The notes beneath the pieces are model-generated. The model saw nothing but the letters and a program-made list of their open reading frames with translations. It was not told the DNA's origin and did no database searches. A DNA stretch of 64,000 nucleotides from contig NZ_CP173029.1 of NCBI RefSeq assembly GCF_044772865.1, positions 1-64,000 of the forward strand, read 5' to 3'. Positions within the stretch are counted from its first letter, which is position 1. The number at the start of each line of letters is the position of its first letter. A program made the position numbers and the translations under genes. This DNA comes from Algirhabdus cladophorae. Lineage in GTDB: Bacteria > Pseudomonadota > Alphaproteobacteria > Rhodobacterales > Rhodobacteraceae. Below are positions 51,042 through 58,223 of the stretch, one piece after another.

Positions 51042-52118
51042 ATGTTCTACCGTGAAGCAGGTGATTTTAGCACCACATACGAGCAAGACAGCCAGACCTT
51101 TCCGATCCGGTTTGATCGCTATCGTTACTATGCGGTGCTGGCCATTGCGTTTTTGGTGATCCCGTTCATCATCAATGACTATTGGGCCAATGCGGTGTTT
51201 GTGCCCTTCCTGATCTATGCGATTGCGGCGATTGGGTTGAATATTCTGACCGGCTATTGCGGGCAGGTCAGCCTTGGTACGGGCGGGTTTATGGCTGTGG
51301 GGGCTTATGCGTGCTACAAGTTCATGACGGCCTTTCCCGATGTTAACATCATGATCCATGTGCTGCTGTCTGGGCTTGTTACTGCGGGGGTGGGTGTGCT
51401 GTTTGGGCTGCCGTCGCTGCGTATTAAGGGGTTCTATTTGGCGGTGGCGACGCTGGCGGCGCAGTTCTTTCTGGTGTGGTTGTTCAACAAAGTGCCGTGG
51501 TTCTACAACTATTCCGCCTCGGGTCAGATTAGTGCGCCGGAGCGCACGGTGTTTGGCGTGAATGTGACCGGGCCGAGTGTGGATGCTTGGGCAAAATATA
51601 TGATCTGCCTCGTGTTCCTGACGCTGTGTGCAATTATTGCGCGGAACCTCACGCGCGGGTCCGTGGGGCGCAAATGGATGGCCATTCGCGATATGGATAT
51701 TGCGGCCGAGATTATTGGTGTGAACCCACTGCGGGCCAAGCTGACGGCCTTTATGGTTTCCAGTTTTTTCGTAGGGATCGCGGGTGCTCTGTTTTTCAGC
51801 GTCTATCTGGGCGCGGCAGAAGTTGGCGAAGTATTCGGCATTCAAAAGTCGTTCTTGGTCCTGTTCATGATCATTATTGGCGGCCTTGGCAGTATCTTTG
51901 GCAGCTTTGCCGGGGCGGCCTTTATGGTGCTGTTGCCAGTCTTGCTGAAGAATATTCTGGTGGGAGGACTGGGATGGGATACGGCGCTGGCGGCCCATCT
52001 GGAATTTATCATTGTGGGCGCTTTGATCATTATCTTTTTGATTATGGAGCCGCACGGATTGGCGCAGCTGTGGCGCGTTGCGAAGGAGAAACTAAGACTA
52101 TGGCCTTTCCCGCACTAG
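51042..52118 (+). CDS. Branched-chain-type ABC permease (LivM family)
   Basis: A 358-residue permease with about ten hydrophobic segments and the LivM signatures GLNILTGYCGQVSLGTGGFMAVGAY and RDMDIAAEIIGVNPLRAKLTAF. The N-terminal 25 residues are hydrophilic and cytoplasmic. It pairs with LivH to form the membrane channel. A short GC hairpin (52139-52152) in the 81-base gap before the binding-protein gene may stabilise the following message. Confidence 0.92.
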   Translation: MFYREAGDFSTTYEQDSQTFPIRFDRYRYYAVLAIAFLVIPFIINDYWANAVFVPFLIYAIAAIGLNILTGYCGQVSLGTGGFMAVGAYACYKFMTAFPDVNIMIHVLLSGLVTAGVGVLFGLPSLRIKGFYLAVATLAAQFFLVWLFNKVPWFYNYSASGQISAPERTVFGVNVTGPSVDAWAKYMICLVFLTLCAIIARNLTRGSVGRKWMAIRDMDIAAEIIGVNPLRAKLTAFMVSSFFVGIAGALFFSVYLGAAEVGEVFGIQKSFLVLFMIIIGGLGSIFGSFAGAAFMVLLPVLLKNILVGGLGWDTALAAHLEFIIVGALIIIFLIMEPHGLAQLWRVAKEKLRLWPFPH

Positions 52119-52138
52119 CGGTGGGCCAATGAACAGAT

Positions 52139-52152
52139 CGGGGCGCACCCCG
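52139..52152 (+). other. Small GC hairpin ahead of the binding-protein gene
   Basis: CGGGG and CCCCG form a five-pair stem with loop CGCA in the gap between the LivM and binding-protein genes. It has no T run, so it is not an intrinsic terminator. It could mark a processing site that favours high binding-protein expression. Confidence 0.3.
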
Positions 52153-52199
52153 GCGGGACAACAGAAACTAAAAACTTAGAAATCCATGGGAGGATTAAA

Positions 52200-53480
52200 A
52201 TGAAGAAACTCGCAATTTATGCAACTGCTGCGATCATGGCGGCCAGCCCTGTTTTGGCTGATCTTGTGATCCCATCGCTGAGCTACCGGACCGGTCCGTA
52301 TGCGGCGAACGGTATTCCCTTTGCCGATGGCTATGAGGACTATTTCACCCTGCTGAACGAACGTGATGGCGGTATCGGCGGCGTTCCTGTGCGCGTCGTT
52401 GAGTGTGAAACCGGCTATAACACTGAGAAGGGTGTGGAATGCTATGAAGCCACTAAAGGCGAAGGCGCGTTGGTGTATCAACCACTGTCCACTGGCATTA
52501 CGTACCAGCTGATCCCGAAAGCCACAGCGGATGGTATTCCGATCCACTCGATGGGCTATGGCCGGACTTCTGCCAAGAACGGCAAAGTGTTCAGCAATGT
52601 GTTCAACTATCCTGCGAATTATTGGGATGGTGCCTCGATCGCGGTGAATCATATTTTGGATGAAAACGGTGGTGATATTTCCGGCAAGAAAATCGCGCTG
52701 GTCTATCACAACTCGGCTTACGGCAAAGAGCCTATCCGGACCTTGGAAGAACTGTCGAAAAAGCACGGCTATACCTTCACACCGATTGCCGTTGACCACC
52801 CCGGTCAGGAACAGAAATCCCAATGGCTGCAAATCCGCCGTGAGCGTCCTGATTACGTTTTGATGTGGGGTTGGGGCGTGATGAACCAAGTTGCCATCCA
52901 AGAAGCCGCGAACATCCGTTTCCCAATGGATAAGTTCATTGGCGTATGGTGGTCTGGTTCCGAGAATGACGTTCTGCCAGCAGGCGATGCAGCCAATGGC
53001 TATAAGTCGCTGGCGATGCACGGCACAGGCACGGATTATCCGCTTTATGCTGATATGAAGCAGTATGTGTTGGATGCTGGCAAAGGGGCTGGTGCTGGCG
53101 ATCAGGCTGGAACGGTTCTGTATTCGCGTGGCATGTACGCGGCAATGCTGGCCCATAAGGCGATCCAGAAAGCTCAGGAAATCCACGGTGTTGCTGACAT
53201 TACCCCTGCAATGATGCGTGATGGTATGGAAGCCTTGGAAGTGACCGAAGCTGGCATGGCTGACGTTGGTTTGCCGGGCTTTGGTCCTGCGTTTGCTGTG
53301 TCTTGTGAAAACCACGGTGGTCCCGGTCTGGGCATGGTCCAGCAATGGGATGCATCCACCAAAACTTGGAGCCTGATCACAGACATGATCGAAAGCGACA
53401 AAGCTGTGATTGATGCTTTGGTGATGGAAGATTCGACTGCTTATGCGGCTGAAAACAACATCGAAGCTGGCTGTTCCTAA
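52200..53480 (+). CDS. Branched-chain-type ABC substrate-binding protein
   Basis: A 426-residue periplasmic binding protein (type I fold) with a signal peptide (LAIYATAAIMAASPVLA, cut near residue 21). It is longer than amino-acid LivJ/LivK (about 370). Conserved segments: FADGYEDYFTLLNERDGGIGG, KIALVYHNSAYGKEP and VDHPGQEQKSQWLQIR. The last is typical of the subgroup found with acyl-CoA ligases rather than leucine transporters. GGGAGGATT precedes the ATG. The gene is followed by a partial terminator, consistent with higher expression of this gene than the one after it. Confidence 0.9.
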   Translation: MKKLAIYATAAIMAASPVLADLVIPSLSYRTGPYAANGIPFADGYEDYFTLLNERDGGIGGVPVRVVECETGYNTEKGVECYEATKGEGALVYQPLSTGITYQLIPKATADGIPIHSMGYGRTSAKNGKVFSNVFNYPANYWDGASIAVNHILDENGGDISGKKIALVYHNSAYGKEPIRTLEELSKKHGYTFTPIAVDHPGQEQKSQWLQIRRERPDYVLMWGWGVMNQVAIQEAANIRFPMDKFIGVWWSGSENDVLPAGDAANGYKSLAMHGTGTDYPLYADMKQYVLDAGKGAGAGDQAGTVLYSRGMYAAMLAHKAIQKAQEIHGVADITPAMMRDGMEALEVTEAGMADVGLPGFGPAFAVSCENHGGPGLGMVQQWDASTKTWSLITDMIESDKAVIDALVMEDSTAYAAENNIEAGCS

Positions 53481-53494
53481 GCGATAATGATCTG

Positions 53495-53548
53495 GCGGCG
53501 GTCCGTGTGGGTCGCCGCTGGATTTTGAGTATTTTTAGAAAAAAGAAA
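53495..53548 (+). terminator. Partial terminator and 22-base motif after the binding-protein gene
   Basis: GCGGCG (53495-53500) pairs with CGCCGC (53513-53518), followed by TGGATTTT and then the 22-base motif GAGTATTTTT-AGAAAAAAGAAA (53527-53548). Stem plus T-rich tail could act as a leaky terminator before the second ATPase. The motif is one of three copies in the window. Confidence 0.5.
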
Positions 53549-53564
53549 CACGACGGAGTGCTTC

Positions 53565-54389
53565 ATGTTGGATGCGACCCCACAAGATGAGACCTTGTTA
53601 GAGGTCAACAATATCGAGGTGATTTATAATCATGTCATCCTTGTGTTGAAGGGTGTCTCGTTGAAGGTGCCCAAGGGTGGGATCACGGCGTTGTTGGGCG
53701 GCAATGGCGCTGGTAAGACCACGACGTTGAAAGCGGTGTCGAACTTGTTGCATTCCGAGCGGGGCGAAGTGACCAAAGGGTCGATCCTTTATCGTGGGGA
53801 TAAGGTTCAGGATTCCAGTCCGTCTGATCTGGTTCAGAAAGGTGTTATTCAGGTCATGGAAGGCCGTCACTGTTTTGAGCATTTGACGGTAGAAGAGAAC
53901 CTGCTGACGGGCAGTTACACGCGGCGTGATGGCAAGGCGGCCGTGGCGGCTGATCTTGAGAAGGTGTACAACTATTTCCCGCGTTTGCGCGAGCGGCGCA
54001 AATCACAGGCGGGGTATACATCCGGCGGAGAGCAGCAGATGTGCGCCATTGGCCGCGCGTTGATGTCCAAGCCCGAAACAATTTTGCTGGATGAGCCCAG
54101 CATGGGTTTGGCCCCGCAACTGGTTGAAGAAATTTTTGGTATTGTGAAGGATTTGAATGAGAAAGAGGGCGTTTCTTTCTTGTTGGCAGAGCAGAATACA
54201 AATGCGGCGTTAAGGTTTGCCCATTATGGCTATATTCTGGAATCGGGCCGTGTTGTGATGGACGGGCCTGCGGCAGAGTTGCGCGAAAACCCAGATGTGA
54301 AGGAGTTCTATTTGGGTGTCTCGGAAGAGGGGCGAAAATCGTTTCGAGACGTACGCAGCTACCGGCGCCGCAAGCGTTGGTTGTCGTAG
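53565..54389 (+). CDS. Branched-chain-type ABC transporter ATPase (LivF family)
   Basis: A 274-residue ATPase with Walker A GGNGAGKTT, the signature region TSGGEQQMCAIGRALM and Walker B ILLDEPSMGL. The LivF-type segment QVMEGRHCFEHLTVEENL is present. It forms a heterodimer with the ATPase at 48666. The C-terminal tail is basic (RRRKRWLS) and longer than in E. coli LivF. It lies after the partial terminator, 84 bases from the binding-protein stop. Confidence 0.92.
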   Translation: MLDATPQDETLLEVNNIEVIYNHVILVLKGVSLKVPKGGITALLGGNGAGKTTTLKAVSNLLHSERGEVTKGSILYRGDKVQDSSPSDLVQKGVIQVMEGRHCFEHLTVEENLLTGSYTRRDGKAAVAADLEKVYNYFPRLRERRKSQAGYTSGGEQQMCAIGRALMSKPETILLDEPSMGLAPQLVEEIFGIVKDLNEKEGVSFLLAEQNTNAALRFAHYGYILESGRVVMDGPAAELRENPDVKEFYLGVSEEGRKSFRDVRSYRRRKRWLS

Positions 54390-54428
54390 GTATTTGAATA
54401 GTTAGGCAAAGAAAAAGGGTTGGACCAC

Positions 54429-55568
54429 ATGGCATATTTTGACGAGTTGGAGACCCGCAGCACTCATGATCGCGCGGCCCATCAGGCGGCGGTTTTGTCG
54501 GAATTGATAGACGGTTCATTGGTCGAACAGCCGGTTTTGCGCAAGTCTGATTTGGGCGCGTTGCAGGCCGGAAAGCCGCCCTTTGGCGGATTGGTAAAGC
54601 CCGGATTTTCCCATGTGTTTCAATCGCCGGGCCCTTTGTATGAACCCGGGTTTGATAGTGCTGACTGGTGGCGCTTTGGTCGCTTTCTTGCGGCCTGTGG
54701 CATTGGCGAGGGTGATATTGTTCAGAACTGCTTTGGCTATCATCTGACCCCTGCTGGTACGATGTTTGAAAACGGGGCGCGGGCGGTTGGTGCGGCTGTG
54801 TTGCCTGCGGGTACAGGTCAGACCGAGTTGCAGGTGCAGGCGGCAGCCCATGTTGGGGCGACGGCCTATGCGGGGACGCCGGACTATCTGAAGGTGATTT
54901 TGGAGAAGGCCGATGAGATGGGCGTGCGTCTTGGGATTACCAAGGCGGCTGTGTCGGGCGGGGCGCTATTTCCGCAGTTGCGCCAGTATTACGAGGACCG
55001 TGGGATCACGTGTTTGCAGGCCTATGCCACGGCCGATCTGGGAAATATCGCCTATGAAAGCGAGGCCAAGGATGGGCTTATTCTGGATGAAGGCGTCATT
55101 GTCGAGATTGTGACGCCGGGCACTGGTGATCCTGTGCCTATTGGCGAGGTGGGTGAGGTTTTGGTGACGACGTTGAACACGGATTACCCGCTGATCCGAT
55201 TTGCAACAGGTGATCTGAGTGCCTTTATGACCGGGGCCAGCCCCTGTGGACGCACCAATCTGCGGATTCGTGGCTGGATGGGGCGTGCCGATCAAACCGC
55301 CAAGATCAAGGGCATGTTTGTGCGGCCTGAACAGGTGGCGGCCCTTGTGGCGCGCCATGAGGAAGTGAGCCGCGCGCGGGTCATTGTGACCCGTCAGGGT
55401 GATGCAGATCATATGGTCGTGCAGATGGAAGCGCCTGACGAAAGCGTGGATTACAGTGCGTCGCTGCCGGAGGTGTTGAAGCTGCGCGGTGATGTGCAGA
55501 TCGTGTCACCGGGCAGCCTGCCTGCGGACGGTATAGTCATTGAAGACCAACGTGATTTTGAGGCTTAG
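54429..55568 (+). CDS. Phenylacetate-CoA-ligase-like adenylate-forming enzyme
   Basis: A 379-residue member of the PaaK-like group, shorter than PaaK (about 430) and lacking an obvious early P-loop. Conserved segments include FQSPGPLYEPG, NCFGYHLTPAGTMFENGARA, LQAYATADLGNIAYE and TNLRIRGWMGRADQTAKIKGMFVRPEQV. It would activate an aryl or related acid to its CoA ester. It ends an operon that begins with another ligase. ATG 54429 is preferred over TTG 54420; AAAAGGG lies about ten bases before it. The gap from the LivF gene (54391-54419) holds a variant of the 22-base motif. Confidence 0.85.
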   Translation: MAYFDELETRSTHDRAAHQAAVLSELIDGSLVEQPVLRKSDLGALQAGKPPFGGLVKPGFSHVFQSPGPLYEPGFDSADWWRFGRFLAACGIGEGDIVQNCFGYHLTPAGTMFENGARAVGAAVLPAGTGQTELQVQAAAHVGATAYAGTPDYLKVILEKADEMGVRLGITKAAVSGGALFPQLRQYYEDRGITCLQAYATADLGNIAYESEAKDGLILDEGVIVEIVTPGTGDPVPIGEVGEVLVTTLNTDYPLIRFATGDLSAFMTGASPCGRTNLRIRGWMGRADQTAKIKGMFVRPEQVAALVARHEEVSRARVIVTRQGDADHMVVQMEAPDESVDYSASLPEVLKLRGDVQIVSPGSLPADGIVIEDQRDFEA

Positions 55569-55607
55569 GCGTCGGATCAGTTTGAGCCGCCACAGTGGAA
55601 TCTGATG

Positions 55608-56228
55608 TTAGAGATACGCGCCCTCAATCTGGGAGATCCAAGGATGGTTTGGGTGCAGGCGCGTCAGGGTATCCTTTAGCCAAGTCACCTCTGATTTTCG
55701 GAGGTTTGGCACGGCCAGATTAAAATCCGCCACGTCTTTGGGACGCGTGTGTTTTGCTTTGAACAACAAAACCGCCGCTGGATTGAGGTATTTGATGCCA
55801 TCTGGGCTGAGATTGATCATCTGGGATCTGTTGGCGGCTATCGCTGTATCGCGTTTGTAGATCCATGTCTGAGGAGTGCCCGGTTCGATCATCATATCAA
55901 AATGCCACGCGGACCTGGTCGGATCGTATCCCCAAAACTGATGGATTTGCGGTGCGGCGGGTTGATCCACGGGGTGAAAGGCGAGCTGCCCGTTGGTCGC
56001 CGCAAAAAGATCATGGGATGCCAGACCTTTGCGAAAGTGATCGAAATCAGGCCGCAGAATACAAAATTCTAGATCTTCATGTTCGCGGGTTTGATGGCCG
56101 TGCCAAAGATCCAAGGCCCAGCCGCCCACAACATACCAAAGGCGGTTTTGACCCGCTAAGTGTTGCTGCAGTTTCCATGGCGTCCAAGCATGCCAAGGGA
56201 CTGCATTGGGATCAAGAGTTTGAGGCAT
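55608..56228 (-). CDS. Nucleotidyltransferase-like protein (aminoglycoside adenylyltransferase fold)
   Basis: A 206-residue protein starting at ATG 56228. The motif VVGGWALDLWHGHQTREHEDLEF holds the GG-x10-D/E pattern of the nucleotidyltransferase superfamily. The late RPKDVADF is typical of ANT(2'')-like and related resistance-type enzymes. Such genes are widespread in environmental bacteria without giving resistance, so the true substrate is unknown. It follows the L36 terminator on the same strand and converges on the ABC operon ligase gene. Confidence 0.72.
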   Translation of the reverse strand: MPQTLDPNAVPWHAWTPWKLQQHLAGQNRLWYVVGGWALDLWHGHQTREHEDLEFCILRPDFDHFRKGLASHDLFAATNGQLAFHPVDQPAAPQIHQFWGYDPTRSAWHFDMMIEPGTPQTWIYKRDTAIAANRSQMINLSPDGIKYLNPAAVLLFKAKHTRPKDVADFNLAVPNLRKSEVTWLKDTLTRLHPNHPWISQIEGAYL

Positions 56229-56244
56229 AAGACGTATACCACAT

Positions 56245-56282
56245 AAAAAAGCCGCCTCGTGCAACACGGGGCGGCCTTTTTT
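56245..56282. terminator. Bidirectional intrinsic terminator after rpmJ
   Basis: AAAAAAGCCGCC and GGCGGCCTTTTTT form a long stem with a 12-14 base centre between rpmJ and the nucleotidyltransferase-like gene. T runs occur on both strands; it mainly serves the minus-strand L36 gene. Confidence 0.9.
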
Positions 56283-56300
56283 ATAAGGTGTCGAGGTGAC

Positions 56301-56426
56301 TTAACCTTGGCGTGCTTTAAAGCGGCGCTGTGTTTTGTTGATCACGTAGACGCGGCCTTTGCGGCGCACAACGCGGCAATCACGGTGCCGGTTTTTCAGC
56401 GAACGGAGCGAGTTTCTGACTTTCAT
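56301..56426 (-). CDS. rpmJ: 50S ribosomal protein L36, zinc-free form
   Basis: A 41-residue protein beginning MKVRNSLRSLKNRHRDCRVV and ending QRRFKARQG. It has one cysteine in place of the three cysteines and histidine of zinc-ribbon L36, so it is the C-minus type. It occupies the L36 site near the peptidyl transferase region of the 50S subunit. Start 56426 is fixed by family length; upstream codons would run into the tRNA gene. It lies about 80 bases after tRNA-Val on the same strand. Confidence 0.95.
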   Translation of the reverse strand: MKVRNSLRSLKNRHRDCRVVRRKGRVYVINKTQRRFKARQG

Positions 56427-56506
56427 AGTCTTATCCTTCGTGTCGCGGCGCGGGCCTTGCGCCTTGGGTTGCGGGCGTCCCAGCCGAGGCTGGGACAGTG
56501 AATTCA

Positions 56507-56581
56507 TGGTGGGCACTACTAGGTTCGAACTAGTGACCCCTTCGATGTCAACGAAGTGCTCTACCACTGAGCTAAGCGCCC
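56507..56581 (-). tRNA. tRNA-Val (anticodon GAC)
   Basis: The minus strand folds as a full cloverleaf: acceptor GGGCGCT/AGTGCCC (one G-T pair), D-arm GCTC/GAGC, and anticodon stem CTTCG/CGAAG with loop TTGACAT giving anticodon GAC. The T-arm has TTCGAAC with stem CTAG-type pairing. Discriminator A and a genomically encoded CCA end at 56507. Identity is valine for GUC and GUU codons. Confidence 0.96.
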
Positions 56582-56741
56582 ATGAACTGTCTTCTGCCTG
56601 ACTAAAAACGCCCGCCCAAAATAAATTGGACGCGGGAAATTCCCACGTCAGGTAGAGCGCGTATAAAAGGAGTCGTCAGAGGGATCAAGGGGTTTTGGAA
56701 ATTGTTCAAATCGGTTTATGTTCTGTGCAAAGGAGCCTGCA

Positions 56742-57602
56742 TTGCCCAAAGCGTCATATATTCTGGATCGTCCGCAAAAGCGCACCACGAGTGTGGTGTT
56801 TGCCTCACCCCATAGCGGCTCTGACTATGGTTGGTCCTTTCTGAACACTTCTGTGTTGGATGAACTGGCAATCCGATCCTCTGAGGATGCTTTTGTGGAT
56901 CATTTGTTCGGGCAGGCACCGAAATTTGGGGCACCTTTGCTAAAGGCAGGGGCGCCGCGCGCGTTTATCGATCTGAACCGGTCCAATGACGAATTAGACC
57001 CTGCGTTGATCCACGGGGTGCGGCGCGTGGCCCATAATCCGCGCGTGGCATCTGGCCTTGGGGTGATCCCACGGGTCGTCGCCGGGGGCCGCGCCATTTA
57101 TAATGGCAAGATGACCCTTGGTGATGCGCAGGCGCGGATCAATCGCTATTGGCATCCCTATCACGACACTTTGGCGCGTTTGATGCGTGAAAGCCTGACC
57201 AGTTTTGGCGAGGCGATCCTTTTGGATTGCCATTCGATGCCGCATGAGGCGCTGGAGACCGTTTCAGGTGGGGGTGGCAAGCGTCCGCAGATTGTTCTGG
57301 GAGATCGGTTTGGGGCATCGGCCAATGGCGAAGTTGTCGAACGGGTCGAAAGCATTTTTGCCAGCGCTGGTTTGCGGGTTGTGCGCAATGCGCCGTTTGC
57401 CGGGGCCTATGTGACCCAAGCCTACGGGCGGCCGTCGCGCAACCAACACGTGGTGCAGATCGAGATTGACCGGTCGCTTTATATGGATGAGGCGCGGGTC
57501 CGGCCCAATGCAGATTTCGAGAGTTTTGCCTGTTTGATGACCTCTGTTGTGGCCGAATTGGCGGATATCGGGCGCGCCGCTGTGCCGGTGGCTGCGGAAT
57601 AG
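56742..57602 (+). CDS. N-formylglutamate amidohydrolase
   Basis: A protein of 286 residues from TTG 56742, which has AGGAG six bases upstream. The ATG at 56718 has no ribosome site and would add eight residues. The family signature FASPHSGSDYGW is followed by DLNRSNDELDP and LLDCHSMPHEA, which supply the metal-binding histidines and acids. It hydrolyses N-formylglutamate (last step of one histidine degradation route) or related N-formyl/acyl amino acids. No other histidine-degradation gene is in the window. The 22-base motif follows 17 bases after its stop. Confidence 0.88.
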   Translation: MPKASYILDRPQKRTTSVVFASPHSGSDYGWSFLNTSVLDELAIRSSEDAFVDHLFGQAPKFGAPLLKAGAPRAFIDLNRSNDELDPALIHGVRRVAHNPRVASGLGVIPRVVAGGRAIYNGKMTLGDAQARINRYWHPYHDTLARLMRESLTSFGEAILLDCHSMPHEALETVSGGGGKRPQIVLGDRFGASANGEVVERVESIFASAGLRVVRNAPFAGAYVTQAYGRPSRNQHVVQIEIDRSLYMDEARVRPNADFESFACLMTSVVAELADIGRAAVPVAAE

Positions 57603-57618
57603 AGCGGCGTAAATCTCT

Positions 57619-57640
57619 GAGTATTTTTGGAAAAAAGAAA
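57619..57640 (+). repeat. 22-base motif, intergenic copy
   Basis: GAGTATTTTTGG followed by AAAAAAGAAA, located after the N-formylglutamate amidohydrolase stop and before the convergent YdeI-like gene end. Identical at all 22 positions to 29297-29318 inside purH and differing at one position from 53527-53548. Confidence 0.75.
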
Positions 57641-57649
57641 CTGGGAGGT

Positions 57650-58219
57650 TCACATCTGGGGGATGCGTTCGCCTGCTTTGGTGGCTGTGACGATTTGAGT
57701 GATCCGTTTGTCGCGGGTGGCTTGGGTCTTAGCCAGTTTGATGTGGCGCAACAGGTTGCGTTTATAGGCATCTGGTAGCGCTTCGAAGGTGACTTTGCTG
57801 GGGCCAAGAGCCTCGGCCAGATCGGCAGGTGTGATCAGGGCGTCGACGTCATTAAAGAAATCCCACTGACCGGAGGCCTGGGACGCGGCGATGGCTTGGC
57901 GACCGGCGTCTTGCATCTGGCCAGTTTTTTCCAGCTTTTCCGCGCGATCCTTGTAGGATTTCGACCAGTTTTGCGTGCTGCGGGGGGAAATCATTTGCAT
58001 AGTTCGATCCTCGTCGACTTTGCGTCGGATGCCGTCGATCCAGCCGTAGCTGATCAGGGCATCCAAGATATCCGTGGTCGAGACGTATTTATATGGTATG
58101 TGTTTTTTGTAGGTTATCGCCCAAATACTGGCGGTTTGGCTGTGGTTTTGCGAAAGCCAGTCTCGTAGGGCGTCGGGGCTGGTGAATTCCATTTTCTGGA
58201 AGTTTTCGGTCTTGATCAT
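57650..58219 (-). CDS. YdeI/OmpD-associated family protein
   Basis: A 189-residue cytoplasmic protein with the family segments SQTASIWAITYKKH, DALISYGWIDG and ISPRSTQNWSKSYK, and a helical C-terminal part with RNLLRHIKLAKTQATRDKRI. The family is linked in enterobacteria to peptide and bacteriocin tolerance; a precise function is unknown. It starts four bases after the dinB stop on the same strand, so the two form an operon. Confidence 0.85.
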   Translation of the reverse strand: MIKTENFQKMEFTSPDALRDWLSQNHSQTASIWAITYKKHIPYKYVSTTDILDALISYGWIDGIRRKVDEDRTMQMISPRSTQNWSKSYKDRAEKLEKTGQMQDAGRQAIAASQASGQWDFFNDVDALITPADLAEALGPSKVTFEALPDAYKRNLLRHIKLAKTQATRDKRITQIVTATKAGERIPQM

Positions 58220-58223
58220 AGGG

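Noticed and set aside
50532..52055. Minus-strand frame of 507 codons antisense to the two permease genes
   Set aside because: Very His/Gln/Arg-rich translation with no motif; it mirrors hydrophobic codons of the membrane proteins.
52176..53345. Minus-strand frame of 389 codons antisense to the binding-protein gene
   Set aside because: No domain, no ribosome site and full overlap with a clear gene.
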